NCBI RefSeq assembly: GCF_037892545.1
Contig: NZ_JBBKBG010000041.1
Location: 1 to 18,450, forward strand
Direction of reading: 5' to 3'
DNA length: 18,450 bases
DNA from: Pseudogracilibacillus sp037892545
GTDB taxonomy: Bacteria > Bacillota > Bacilli > Bacillales > Amphibacillaceae
Position 1 is the first letter of the stretch. Each line of letters opens with the position of its first letter. Below, in pieces: positions 1 to 6,467 of the stretch. Made by a program: the position numbers and the translations under genes. The notes under the pieces are model-generated. The model searched no databases and was not told where the DNA came from. It saw only the letters and a list, made by a program, of their open reading frames with translations.

Positions 1-597
1 TTTATGTGCTCGAATAATAAAATACCCTTTTTTCTTCGCCACAACATCAACTTGCTGAAACATCGTCTCTAAATATTTTATCGTCGATGGTGCACCTTGC
101 TTTTTTTGAATGACGACCCATAGTTCTCCACCGTCATCTAATTGTTCAAAACTTTTTTCAAAAAAAGAAAATATGACTTTTTTTCCAGCACGAATGGGTG
201 GATTTGTAATAATAGATGCAAAACGCTTTTGCGAAATTGTCTCGAAACCATCACTCTGTTGGATTGTTACATTCGATATATGATTTTGCTTTGCGTTTTC
301 TTTCGCATATTGTATCGCACGCTCATTTACATCGACCATATATATGTGACGGTCTGTAAATTCCTTTGCAATCGTTAACCCTATCGGTCCATACCCACAC
401 CCTAAATCTAGAAAGTCACCTGAAATAGACGGTGGTTCAAATGTTTCTATTAACACTTGTGAACCGAAATCAACACCTTTTTTAGAAAACACACCAGTAC
501 CAGACGTTAACTTTAGCGTATGATGACGCAAACGATATTCTTTCGTCTCTGTTATTACTTCTGATTGTGGATGATTTGAATAATAGTGATCAGACAT
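1..597 (-). CDS. rsmC: 16S rRNA guanine-N2 methyltransferase, RsmC/YbxB family (3' end cut by window edge)
   Basis: The reading frame starts at an ATG at 597-595 and stays open to base 1, giving 199 codons with no stop, so the last residues lie outside the window; B. subtilis YbxB is about 200 residues, so very little is missing. The product is a class I SAM-dependent methyltransferase: I read a SAM-binding DLGCG at about residues 64-68 and the catalytic-type NPPIRAGK at about 132-139, which is typical of RsmC-like enzymes acting on a guanine amino group. Family members methylate 16S rRNA (G1207 in E. coli). It lies just downstream of rplL and, in other Bacillales, just before rpoB. A modest AGGTG ribosome site precedes the ATG. 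The rRNA target in this organism is inferred. Confidence 0.88.
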   Translation of the reverse strand, partial: MSDHYYSNHPQSEVITETKEYRLRHHTLKLTSGTGVFSKKGVDFGSQVLIETFEPPSISGDFLDLGCGYGPIGLTIAKEFTDRHIYMVDVNERAIQYAKENAKQNHISNVTIQQSDGFETISQKRFASIITNPPIRAGKKVIFSFFEKSFEQLDDGGELWVVIQKKQGAPSTIKYLETMFQQVDVVAKKKGYFIIRAHK

Positions 598-663
598 TCG
601 CTTGAACACCTACTTACATATAATTTTGTGGAGAAATACTTATGTGAGGTTTTGATAGAAATG

Positions 664-699
664 AAAAGCTCGCCAATAATATGACGAGCTTTTCTTTTT
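664..699 (-). terminator. Hairpin terminator between rplL and rsmC
   Basis: A 9-bp perfect stem (664-672 with 685-693, AAAAGCTCG/CGAGCTTTT) lies directly after the rplL stop. On the minus strand it is followed by TTTTCATTT, a mediocre U-tract; on the plus strand it is followed by TTTTCTTTTT. It probably reduces read-through from rplL into rsmC, and may work in both directions. Confidence 0.6.
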
Positions 700-702
700 A
701 AA

Positions 703-1068
703 TTACGCTAATTCTACTGTTGCTCCAGCTTCTTCTAATTTAGCTTTCATTTCTTCAGCTTCTTCTTTCGCTACGCCTTCTTTGATAGCTTTAGGAGCTG
801 AGTCTGTTAATTCTTTTGCGTCTTTTAATCCAAGACCAGTGATTTCACGTACTGCTTTAACAACTTTAATCTTAGAAGCACCTGCGTCTTTTAAGACTAC
901 GTCAAAATCAGTTTTTTCCTCAGCAGCTTCAGCACCGCCTGCTGCACCTGCTACTGCAACTGGAGCTGCAGCTGTTACTCCAAATTCTTCTTCGATTGCT
1001 TTAACTAATTCATTTAATTCTAAAACAGACATTTCTTTAACCGCGTCAATGATTTGTTCTTTAGTCAT
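703..1068 (-). CDS. rplL: 50S ribosomal protein L7/L12
   Basis: A 121-residue protein of normal length for the family. The N-terminal part (about 1-33, ending EEEFGV) is the dimerisation domain, followed by an Ala/Gly-rich hinge (about 34-50, AAAPVAVAGAAGG) and the C-terminal factor-binding domain with KIKVVKAVR and the ending KLEEAGATVELA. L7/L12 dimers attach to L10 to form the ribosomal stalk, which recruits and stimulates the translational GTPases. The start ATG has an AGGAGG site 8-9 bases upstream. It lies 39 bases after rplJ and is expected to be co-transcribed with it under the L10 leader. The terminator at 664-699 closes the unit. Confidence 0.98.
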   Translation of the reverse strand: MTKEQIIDAVKEMSVLELNELVKAIEEEFGVTAAAPVAVAGAAGGAEAAEEKTDFDVVLKDAGASKIKVVKAVREITGLGLKDAKELTDSAPKAIKEGVAKEEAEEMKAKLEEAGATVELA

Positions 1069-1107
1069 TTGTTATTTCCTCCTAATAATGTTTTTACGAA
1101 GCGAGAA

Positions 1108-1605
1108 TTACTCTCCCGCTTCCTCTTTTTGATCTGCGATCGCTTTTGTAGCGTACGCTAAGTTTCTGATTGGCGCTTGTAACACGCTTAGTAACATAGA
1201 TACAAGTCCGTCGTGATCTGGTAATGTTGATAATTCCTTGATTTCATCAAGTGTTGCAACTTTACCTTCGATTACTCCACCTTTAATTTCTAAAGCCTCA
1301 TGGTCTTTAGAGAATTTGTGAAGAATTCTTGCTGGAGCTACAACATCATCTTTACCGAACGCTACAGCAGTAGGCCCAACTAACTGTTCGCTTAACTCAC
1401 TTAATTCAGCACTTTCTACCGCACGTCTAGTTAAAGTGTTTTTGTATACTTTATATTCGATGTTGTTATCACGTAACTCTTTTCTTAATGCAGTGATTTC
1501 AGCAACGTTTAAACCACGGTAATCAACTAAAACAGCTGATTGACTTTCTTTAAACTTCTCTGAAATTTCTTCCACGATTTGTTTTTTTGCTTCGATAACT
1601 GACAT
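1108..1605 (-). CDS. rplJ: 50S ribosomal protein L10
   Basis: A 165-residue protein beginning MSVIEAKKQIVEEIS, with the family features VDYRGLNVAEITALRKELR (about residues 27-45) and YKVYKNTL near 51-58. The frame is open further upstream, but the start at 1605 is preferred because AGGAGG lies at the right distance and the extension would run into the leader attenuator. L10 is the base of the ribosomal stalk: it binds 23S rRNA through its N-terminal domain and carries L7/L12 dimers on its C-terminal helix. Family knowledge says the L10-L12 complex binds its own leader RNA, which is visible just upstream, and so lowers expression of rplJ-rplL. Confidence 0.97.
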   Translation of the reverse strand: MSVIEAKKQIVEEISEKFKESQSAVLVDYRGLNVAEITALRKELRDNNIEYKVYKNTLTRRAVESAELSELSEQLVGPTAVAFGKDDVVAPARILHKFSKDHEALEIKGGVIEGKVATLDEIKELSTLPDHDGLVSMLLSVLQAPIRNLAYATKAIADQKEEAGE

Positions 1606-1666
1606 TGCTACACCTCCTATTATTTTCTTCACGTTATACACGTTAGCCTTTTGTTTCTTACTATAG

Positions 1667-1693
1667 AAAAAGCCTCCATTTAGACATGGAGGC
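1667..1693 (-). terminator. Attenuator terminator of the L10 leader
   Basis: The minus-strand RNA reads GCCTCCAT, a 6-base loop, ATGGAGGC and then TTTTT: an 8-bp perfect stem (1672-1679 with 1686-1693) plus a U-tract at 1671-1667. It lies 60 bases before the rplJ start and after the L10-binding part of the leader, so it is a transcription attenuator rather than an end-of-operon terminator. Confidence 0.85.
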
Positions 1694-1799
1694 ATTATTA
1701 TTTATGAGAAATTATTCATAAAAAGTAATAAAACACCTCGGTAGGAAATTAAGCAACATCGCACCTACTGTCTACGGTATAACATATTTTATTGTACCA
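1694..1799 (-). promoter_or_regulatory. Ribosomal protein L10 leader RNA (autoregulatory element of rplJL)
   Basis: The minus-strand RNA from about 1799 contains the blocks I recognise from Firmicute L10 leaders: CCGTAGACAGTAGGTGCGAT (1756-1775), a TTGCTTAATTTCCTACCGAG segment and then GGTGTTTTATT. The block GTAGG pairs with CCTAC around the TGCGATGTTGCTTAATTT loop. The leader follows a promoter (1806-1834) and precedes an attenuator (1667-1693). In this family the L10-L12 complex binds the RNA and favours termination when stalk protein is in excess. The identification rests on sequence recall, not on a covariance-model search. Confidence 0.85.
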
Positions 1800-1805
1800 G
1801 AAATT

Positions 1806-1834
1806 AATATATACTAATTTCCGTCCGTTGTCAA
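1806..1834 (-). promoter_or_regulatory. SigA-type promoter of rplJ-rplL
   Basis: The -35 box TTGACA is at 1834-1829, followed by a 17-base spacer and the -10 box TATATT at 1811-1806. Transcription should start near 1799, giving a leader of about 190 bases. It lies entirely between rplA and rplJ, so rplJL can be made independently of rplKA. Confidence 0.8.
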
Positions 1835-1840
1835 CAACTT

Positions 1841-2533
1841 TTACATAAAGCTAGATGCATCTACTTTTAAGCCAGGGCCCATTGTAGATGTAATAGATAC
1901 GTTACGTAAGTAAGTACCTTTCGAAGATTGAGGTTTCGCTTTTACGATCGTCTCAATAATCGTTCCAATGTTTTCAACTAACTTATCGTCGTCGAAAGAA
2001 ATTTTTCCAACTGGCACATGTAGGTTAGCCGCTTTATCTACGCGGTATTCTACTTTACCAGCTTTAATTTCTTGAACAGCTTTTTCAACTTCAAATGTTA
2101 CTGTTCCAGTTTTTGGATTCGGCATTAAACCTTTTGGTCCTAATACACGTCCTAATTTACCAACTTCAGCCATCATGTCTGGTGTCGCAACAATTACATC
2201 AAAGTCGAACCAACCATCATTGATTTTTTGGATGATATCTGCATCCCCAATGTAATCTGCTCCTGCCGCTTCAGCTTCTTTAGCTTTTTCACCTTTAGCG
2301 AAAACTAAAACTCGCTGAGTTCTACCAGTACCGTGTGGTAACACAACAGCACCACGAATGTTTTGGTCAGCATGCTTAGGGTCAACACCTAAACGGAAAG
2401 CAACTTCAACAGTTTCGTCAAATTTAGCTTTTGCAGTTTCTTTTAATAAAGCAACTGCTTCAGCAATATCATATTGTTTCGATTTGTCAACAAGCTTTGC
2501 AGCCTCTTGATATCTTTTTCCTCTTTTTTTCAA
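1841..2533 (-). CDS. rplA: 50S ribosomal protein L1
   Basis: A 230-residue protein starting MKKRGKRYQEAAKLVDKSK, with the conserved LGVDPKHADQNIRG (about 47-60), VLPHGTGR and the L1 signature around GRVLGPKGLMPNPKTGTV near 123-140. The start is a TTG at 2533-2531: it has GGAGG seven bases upstream and matches the usual N-terminus, while the open frame upstream runs through the intergenic region and into rplK in the wrong frame. L1 forms the mobile L1 stalk near the E site and guides deacylated tRNA out of the ribosome. In many bacteria it also represses its own operon; a candidate site lies just before this start. Confidence 0.97.
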   Translation of the reverse strand: MKKRGKRYQEAAKLVDKSKQYDIAEAVALLKETAKAKFDETVEVAFRLGVDPKHADQNIRGAVVLPHGTGRTQRVLVFAKGEKAKEAEAAGADYIGDADIIQKINDGWFDFDVIVATPDMMAEVGKLGRVLGPKGLMPNPKTGTVTFEVEKAVQEIKAGKVEYRVDKAANLHVPVGKISFDDDKLVENIGTIIETIVKAKPQSSKGTYLRNVSITSTMGPGLKVDASSFM

Positions 2534-2540
2534 TGTTTTT

Positions 2541-2577
2541 CCTCCTTCAATGTGGTAGTAACGGTTATACCTCCCAC
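2541..2577 (-). promoter_or_regulatory. L1-binding-like RNA motif overlapping the rplA translation start region
   Basis: In the 67-base rplK-rplA gap the minus-strand RNA reads GTGGGAGG (2577-2570) and, 14 bases on, CCAC (2555-2552). GTGG pairs with CCAC and GTA with TAC, leaving an asymmetric internal loop, the general form of L1 sites. The rplA Shine-Dalgarno GGAGG (2545-2541) lies six bases away. The same GTGGGAGG...ACCACAT arrangement occurs before rplK. L1 binding is inferred. Confidence 0.5.
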
Positions 2578-2600
2578 GTCTCAGGCACTGATACGTCGAA

Positions 2601-3026
2601 TTAGTCTTCGATCGTAATTCCCATACTACGAGCAGTACCTTCAACCATGCGCATAGCTGCTTCAACATCAGCAGCGTTTAAATCTTCCATTTTTGATTCT
2701 GCGATTTCTTTTACAGTATCACGCTTAACCGTCGCAACTTTCGTTTTGTTCGGTTCTCCTGATGCTTTATCAATTCCTGCTGCTTTCTTTAATAAAACTG
2801 CAGCCGGTGGAGTTTTTGTAATAAATGTAAACGAACGATCTTCAAACACCGTAATTTCAACTGGAATAATTAAACCAGCCTTATCTTGTGTTTGTGCGTT
2901 GAACTCTTTACAGAATCCCATGATATTAATACCAGCTTGACCTAATGCAGGTCCTACCGGTGGTGCCGGGTTTGCTTTTCCAGCAGGGATTTGTAATTTA
3001 ACAATATCAATTACTTTTTTAGCCAC
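2601..3026 (-). CDS. rplK: 50S ribosomal protein L11
   Basis: A 141-residue protein with the family hallmark KLQIPAGKANPAPPVGPALG near residues 10-29, GINIMGFCKEFN at about 31-42, the TKTPPAAVLLKKA segment, and the C-terminal GTARSMGI. The start is a GTG at 3026-3024 (reading MAKKVIDIV), eight bases after AGGAGG; the GTG at 3035 overlaps the ribosome site itself and is rejected. L11 sits at the base of the GTPase-associated centre of 23S rRNA. In this phylum it is needed for RelA-type stringent signalling and is part of the thiostrepton target. It is transcribed with rplA from its own promoter. Confidence 0.98.
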   Translation of the reverse strand: MAKKVIDIVKLQIPAGKANPAPPVGPALGQAGINIMGFCKEFNAQTQDKAGLIIPVEITVFEDRSFTFITKTPPAAVLLKKAAGIDKASGEPNKTKVATVKRDTVKEIAESKMEDLNAADVEAAMRMVEGTARSMGITIED

Positions 3027-3046
3027 GAAACACACCTCCTAACTAG

Positions 3047-3128
3047 TCCGTGATGTGGTAATTGGGTCGCTCTTTATAAAAGAAGTTCCCTCCCACTCAA
3101 CAAAGGCATCACGTTAAATGGTGATGCC
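3047..3128 (-). promoter_or_regulatory. rplK leader with L1-like motif and alternative hairpin
   Basis: The RNA contains an 8-bp hairpin (GGCATCAC/GTGATGCC, 3128-3121 with 3112-3105). It is followed by GTGGGAGG (3096-3089), an inner hairpin TCTTT-TAT-AAAGA flanked by GGG/CCC, and ATTACCACATCACGGAC. GTGG pairs with CCAC to form an L1-site-like structure. CGTGATG at 3113-3107 can pair either with the first hairpin arm or with CATCACG at 3055-3049, so two structures compete. Autogenous control by L1 is an inference from other bacteria and archaea. Confidence 0.55.
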
Positions 3129-3166
3129 ATATACTTAAAATATAAGTATCTTTATATACCCAAAAA

Positions 3167-3195
3167 ACTATACCATATATACAGATGTAATGCAA
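3167..3195 (-). promoter_or_regulatory. SigA-type promoter of rplK-rplA
   Basis: The -35 box TTGCAT at 3195-3190 is followed by a 17-base spacer and the -10 box TATAGT at 3172-3167. The predicted start is near 3160, giving a leader of about 135 bases before the rplK GTG. Confidence 0.75.
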
Positions 3196-3209
3196 GACTT
3201 AAAAAGAAA

Positions 3210-3746
3210 TTAAGTTAATTTTTCAACTTGAGAAAATTCTAACTCTACAGGCGTTTCTCTACCGAACATATTTACATGAACTTTTAATGTTTGTTTATCT
3301 GTATCAATATGTTCTATAGTCCCCATACTATCTGCAAATGGACCAGCTGTTACTTTCACATTTTCTTTTAATTCAAAATCAACTTTCACTACTTTTTTAT
3401 CCATGCCAATTTTCTTCAACAATTCATCTACTTCATGCGGTAAAAGTGGTGTTGGTTTTGTCCCTTGTCCACTTGATCCGACAAACCCTGTTACACCTGG
3501 CGTATTACGTACAACATACCAAGAGTCATCCGTTATAATCATTTCCGCCAGTACATAACCAGGGAATGACTTTTTCATCGACACTTTCTTTTTTCCATCT
3601 TTAATTTCTGTTTCTTCTTGTTCGGGTATGATAACTCGGAAGATTTTATCTTCCATTCCCATCGTTTCTACTCTTTTTTCTAAATTCATTTTCACTTTGT
3701 TTTCATAGCCTGAATAAGTGTGGATTACATACCAATTTGCTTCCAT
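3210..3746 (-). CDS. nusG: Transcription termination/antitermination factor NusG
   Basis: A 178-residue protein beginning MEANWYVIHTYSGYENKV. It has the N-terminal NGN domain that binds RNA polymerase (about 1-110, with FPGYVLAEM and RNTPGVTGFVG) and a C-terminal KOW domain (about 125-178, with VTAGPFADSMGTIE and FGRETPVELEF). An in-frame ATG three codons upstream is only two bases from GGAGG, too close to be used, so the second ATG at 3746 is chosen. NusG rides with RNA polymerase, affects pausing and couples transcription to translation. It follows secE but is separated from it by a hairpin and a possible promoter, so it may be controlled separately. Confidence 0.97.
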   Translation of the reverse strand: MEANWYVIHTYSGYENKVKMNLEKRVETMGMEDKIFRVIIPEQEETEIKDGKKKVSMKKSFPGYVLAEMIITDDSWYVVRNTPGVTGFVGSSGQGTKPTPLLPHEVDELLKKIGMDKKVVKVDFELKENVKVTAGPFADSMGTIEHIDTDKQTLKVHVNMFGRETPVELEFSQVEKLT

Positions 3747-3796
3747 TGCTTTCATTTCCTCCTTTCAAAATTTGATGAAATGCAAAAAAAGACCAT

Positions 3797-3826
3797 ATTA
3801 AAAACCCGTTCATAGAGCCGGGTTTT
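3797..3826 (-). terminator. Intrinsic terminator or attenuator between secE and nusG
   Basis: A perfect 8-bp stem (3819-3826 with 3801-3808, AAAACCCG/CGGGTTTT) with a 10-base loop is followed on the minus strand by a further T run (TTTTTAAT). It lies 55 bases before the nusG start and about 20 bases after a predicted transcription start, so it could terminate the secE message, attenuate nusG, or both. Confidence 0.7.
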
Positions 3827-3850
3827 ACATGCGTCACCATCATTATTTAT

Positions 3851-3859
3851 ATTATAGCA
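3851..3859 (-). promoter_or_regulatory. Extended -10 promoter, probably for nusG
   Basis: TGCTATAAT is present at 3859-3851, a perfect -10 box with the TGn extension. No good -35 box lies 16-18 bases upstream (the sequence there is AATAAA-like, at the secE stop). Extended -10 promoters tolerate this. Transcripts would start near 3844 and meet the 3801-3826 hairpin. Confidence 0.5.
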
Positions 3860-3870
3860 CAATTTTATCA

Positions 3871-4053
3871 TCATTTATTAAAAAAAGGTACATTATTTAA
3901 TATCTGTGTAATACCTAAATCAATTACTGCGAAGAACAATGCAACAAACGCTACCGTTACAATAACCGTTATGGTATAACTAACTAGTTCAGGTCCTTTC
4001 GGCCATGTAACTTTTTTCATTTCACGTGAGACGTTTTTTAAAAAATTAACCAT
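3871..4053 (-). CDS. secE: Preprotein translocase subunit SecE
   Basis: A 60-residue single-span membrane protein, the usual short Gram-positive form. The cytoplasmic amphipathic N-terminus carries the conserved REMKKVTWPKGPEL (about 10-23), followed by one hydrophobic segment (about 26-50). SecE clamps SecY and, with SecG, forms the protein-conducting channel in the cytoplasmic membrane. The gene follows rpmG by 27 bases, the normal order rpmG-secE-nusG in Bacillales. The GGAGG site lies about 12 bases before the ATG, a little long. Confidence 0.95.
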   Translation of the reverse strand: MVNFLKNVSREMKKVTWPKGPELVSYTITVIVTVAFVALFFAVIDLGITQILNNVPFFNK

Positions 4054-4080
4054 ATCCGCTTTCTTCCTCCAACTAAGCCA

Positions 4081-4230
4081 CTATTTCGTTTCTTTATGTA
4101 AAACATGTTTCTTACATTGTTTACAATACTTTTTTACTTCTAGTCTTTCAGGGCTTGTCAATTTGTTTTTGTTCGTTGCGTAGTTTCTACTTGAACATTC
4201 TGCACATGCTAAAATCACTTTACTATTCAT
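4081..4230 (-). CDS. rpmG: 50S ribosomal protein L33, zinc-binding form
   Basis: A 49-residue protein beginning MNSKVILACAECSSRNY. Four cysteines in two CxxC pairs (C9/C12 and C36/C39) mark the zinc-containing (C+) type of L33; the C-terminal KKHVLHKETK is typical. The frame is open upstream to 4290, but the start at 4230 fits the family N-terminus and has a GGTGAG site, while the extension covers the promoter. L33 is a small protein of the large subunit near the E site. Bacillales often carry several L33 copies; whether this one has a zinc-free paralogue cannot be seen here. Confidence 0.95.
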   Translation of the reverse strand: MNSKVILACAECSSRNYATNKNKLTSPERLEVKKYCKQCKKHVLHKETK

Positions 4231-4260
4231 TCTACTCACCAACATAGTTTTTCTTATATT

Positions 4261-4290
4261 AATGTAGCACGATATTGCAATCATTGTCAA
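4261..4290 (-). promoter_or_regulatory. SigA-type promoter of rpmG-secE
   Basis: A perfect -35 box TTGACA is at 4290-4285, then an 18-base spacer and TACATT at 4266-4261, preceded by TGC as an extended -10. Transcription should start near 4254, 24 bases before the rpmG ATG. The rest of the sigH-rpmG gap (4291-4427) is AT-rich and shows no clear terminator. Confidence 0.65.
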
Positions 4291-4427
4291 CGAAATAATG
4301 GGTACAGCCCTCGTATCGCCCGTATTGTATATGTAGTATAGTATGAAAAATGGCTTGTATTATTTGTGAAAAATTTTTGCTATATACATTCCACTATAAC
4401 AAACGCTTCTGTACATAAAATAAACAA

Positions 4428-5075
4428 TTATTCCTTTTCTCGTATTGCTTCTATTTGTTCGACTTTCTTTTTTACACGCTGCAATGCATTGTCTATTGAT
4501 TTTTCCGTCCGCTTCAAAGCAGATGCGATTTCTTCATACGAAAACCCTTGCAAATAAAGTGTCAAAACACTCCATTCCAATTTAGTTAGCGCTTTCAACA
4601 ATTCGACTTTTAATGTCCGTAGTTTTTCTTTTGTCAATACATAATCTTTTGGATCAAATGCCCCATCATCGACGATCGTATCAAGCAATGTACGATCATG
4701 TTCATCATCCGAAACTGGTTTATAAATCGATATGTACGAATTTAATGGTGAATGTTTCATTCGTGTTGCTGATTTTATCGACGTAATAATTTGTCTCGTA
4801 ATACACAATTCCGCAAATGTTTTAAATGAGGAGCGTTTATTTTTATCGTAATCATAAATCGCTTTGAATAATCCGATAAATCCTTCTTGTACGACATCTT
4901 CTCGTTCACTACCGACTAAAAAATACGCATTCGCTTTTTTATGGACAATATTTTCATATTTATTCACTAAGTATTCCGCAGCTACTTCGTCTCCTTGTTG
5001 CACCTGCATTAGCATCTCTTCATCAACTAAAGCACCAATTGGTAATTGACTATCTAGTTGATCCATCGTTTTCAA
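4428..5075 (-). CDS. sigH: RNA polymerase sigma-H factor (sigma-30)
   Basis: A 215-residue sigma-70 family protein, close to B. subtilis SigH in length and sequence. Region 2 has SEREDVVQEGFIGLFKAI and FKTFAELCITRQIITSIK, and the C-terminal region 4 helix-turn-helix is YEEIASALKRTEKSIDNALQ. The start is assigned to TTG at 5075-5073, eight bases after a GAGGGGG site; the GTG at 5102 overlaps that site and the ATG at 5066 is too far from it. In sporulating and competent relatives SigH drives early-stationary-phase genes such as spo0A and ftsZ promoters; that role is inferred here. It is preceded by a good vegetative promoter and lies between rae1 and rpmG as in Bacillus. Confidence 0.95.
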   Translation of the reverse strand: MKTMDQLDSQLPIGALVDEEMLMQVQQGDEVAAEYLVNKYENIVHKKANAYFLVGSEREDVVQEGFIGLFKAIYDYDKNKRSSFKTFAELCITRQIITSIKSATRMKHSPLNSYISIYKPVSDDEHDRTLLDTIVDDGAFDPKDYVLTKEKLRTLKVELLKALTKLEWSVLTLYLQGFSYEEIASALKRTEKSIDNALQRVKKKVEQIEAIREKE

Positions 5076-5126
5076 AAAATATTCCCCCTCACCATTTTTC
5101 ACACTATGCTCACTATACTAAAAATG

Positions 5127-5156
5127 AGTATACAGTATGTCATTTCCATACGTCAA
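5127..5156 (-). promoter_or_regulatory. SigA-type promoter of sigH
   Basis: The -35 box TTGACG (5156-5151), an 18-base spacer and the -10 box TATACT (5132-5127) lie about 50 bases upstream of the TTG start. In B. subtilis sigH is read by SigA and repressed by AbrB; AbrB sites lack a firm consensus and were not sought. Confidence 0.7.
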
Positions 5157-5207
5157 TTAAATTTTTTGTAAATAAAGTAAATCCGATAGTTTTAGGGGGA
5201 ATAATAT

Positions 5208-5720
5208 CTATTTCGACAATTTTTTCCGTAATGCTTGTAATGCTTGTAAGTTTGTCTCATTATGAATAATTTTGTTTCTTGGTCGTTGTTTTTCTTCTTC
5301 GACAATTTTCTCTTGGATATCTGTTTCGACATCGTCCATATATGCGAACAATTCACGAGCAGATATTCTTAATGCACCACGACTAAAAATCGTCGTTTGC
5401 TCTAAATAATCTGACGTCACAACATATACTTGATTTTTCACTGTTTTTAAAGAACGAACAAGTCGTTCAATACATTCATCTGCTGTTTCTTCCTCTTTCG
5501 TATAAATAATTTCAATGTCGAATTGTGACGTTTTTTGTTCTATCCCTTTTACATATAACGCATCAAATACGACAATCATGCGATCACCAGTATATGCACG
5601 GTATTCTGCTAACATTTCGATAAGCTTATGACGTGCAGCACCAATATCTTTTTGCTTTAAGCGATTTAAATCTTCCCATGCCCCGATCACATTGTAACCA
5701 TCTACGACGACTACATTCAT
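5208..5720 (-). CDS. rae1: Ribosome-associated endoribonuclease Rae1 (YacP, NYN/PIN-like domain)
   Basis: A 170-residue YacP-type protein. The N-terminus VVVVDGYNVIGAW holds the first conserved Asp and Asn of the NYN nuclease fold. Further acidic positions appear in VVFDALYV (about 50-57), in EEETADECIERLV (about 75-87) and in VVTSDYLEQ (about 98-106). B. subtilis Rae1 enters the ribosomal A site and cleaves certain mRNAs in a translation-dependent way. The ATG overlaps the rlmB stop (ATGA), suggesting translational coupling at the end of the cysE-cysS-mrnC-rlmB run. No clear terminator lies between it and sigH. Confidence 0.93.
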   Translation of the reverse strand: MNVVVVDGYNVIGAWEDLNRLKQKDIGAARHKLIEMLAEYRAYTGDRMIVVFDALYVKGIEQKTSQFDIEIIYTKEEETADECIERLVRSLKTVKNQVYVVTSDYLEQTTIFSRGALRISARELFAYMDDVETDIQEKIVEEEKQRPRNKIIHNETNLQALQALRKKLSK

Positions 5721-6466
5721 AACGAATCACCAAGGGGGTGTCGTTTTCGATAAATTTCATACATTAATATACTTGCCGCGACAGAAGCATTTAATGAGGT
5801 AATAGATCCTTCCATTGGTAAATGGACTAACCAATCACATTTTTTCTTCACTAAACGACTGATCCCTTTTCCTTCATTTCCTATGACGATGGCTAAAGCG
5901 GTATGGCCATCCAATGTACGAAAATCTTTCGAACCACGCTCGTCTGTACCGACAACCCAAATATTTTCTTCTTTTAAGCGATCAATTGTATCCGCGATAT
6001 TCGTTACTCTTGCAACCGGAACATGTTCAATTGCACCTGCTGATGCCTTTGCTACTGTTTCTGTTAAACCAACGGCACGCCGCTTCGGTATAATCACACC
6101 ATGTGCACCAGTAGCATCAGCCGAACGTAAAATTGCCCCTAAGTTATGTGGGTCTTCCAGCTCGTCTAAAATCATCAAAAACGGAGCTTCATTTCTTTTT
6201 TGTGCACGACTTAACATATCCTCCACTGAGCTATATGTGTAAGACGAAACATATGCAATAATCCCTTGATGTTTTCCTTTTGTCCTTTGATCTAATCGTT
6301 GTTTCGGCACTTTTTGTACAATCGTATTTGCCCTTTTCGCTAATTGTTGCACTTCCCGTTCTGTTTGTTTACTAATTTGTTCGGAAAGAAGTATTTTATT
6401 TATTTCTCTCCCAGATTTTAAAGCCTCTATAACTGGATTACGTCCGATAATCATTTCATCTGACAT
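5717..6466 (-). CDS. rlmB: 23S rRNA (guanosine-2'-O)-methyltransferase RlmB, SPOUT superfamily
   Basis: A 249-residue protein, the same length as B. subtilis YacO. The N-terminal substrate-binding domain (about 1-80) starts MSDEMIIGRNPVIEALKSGR. The SPOUT trefoil-knot domain follows, with motif 1 LDELEDPHNLGAILR (about 100-114), motif 2 AIVIGNEGKGISRLV (about 193-207) and motif 3 LPMEGSITSLNASVA (about 217-231). The family methylates the 2'-OH of G2251 in the P loop of 23S rRNA using SAM. The ATG at 6466 is preferred over one at 6499: it has an AAGGT site seven bases upstream, matches the family N-terminus and begins one base after the mrnC stop. Confidence 0.95.
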   Translation of the reverse strand: MSDEMIIGRNPVIEALKSGREINKILLSEQISKQTEREVQQLAKRANTIVQKVPKQRLDQRTKGKHQGIIAYVSSYTYSSVEDMLSRAQKRNEAPFLMILDELEDPHNLGAILRSADATGAHGVIIPKRRAVGLTETVAKASAGAIEHVPVARVTNIADTIDRLKEENIWVVGTDERGSKDFRTLDGHTALAIVIGNEGKGISRLVKKKCDWLVHLPMEGSITSLNASVAASILMYEIYRKRHPLGDSL

Positions 6467-6467
6467 A

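Noticed and set aside
782..1132. Plus-strand open frame of 116 codons opposite rplL
   Set aside because: It mirrors the Ala-rich L7/L12 gene, and its existence follows from the codon bias of that gene.
2534..2668. N-terminal extension of rplA to 2668
   Set aside because: The extension overlaps the coding sequence of rplK in another frame and bypasses the strong ribosome site before the TTG.
3131..3149. 7-bp hairpin ATACTTA/TAAGTAT in the early rplK leader
   Set aside because: All but one pair are A-T and no U-tract follows; not distinguishable from chance in AT-rich sequence.
4291..4427. Search for a terminator or small gene between sigH and rpmG
   Set aside because: Only short AT-rich inverted repeats without a stem and U-tract combination were found, and no open frame with a ribosome site.
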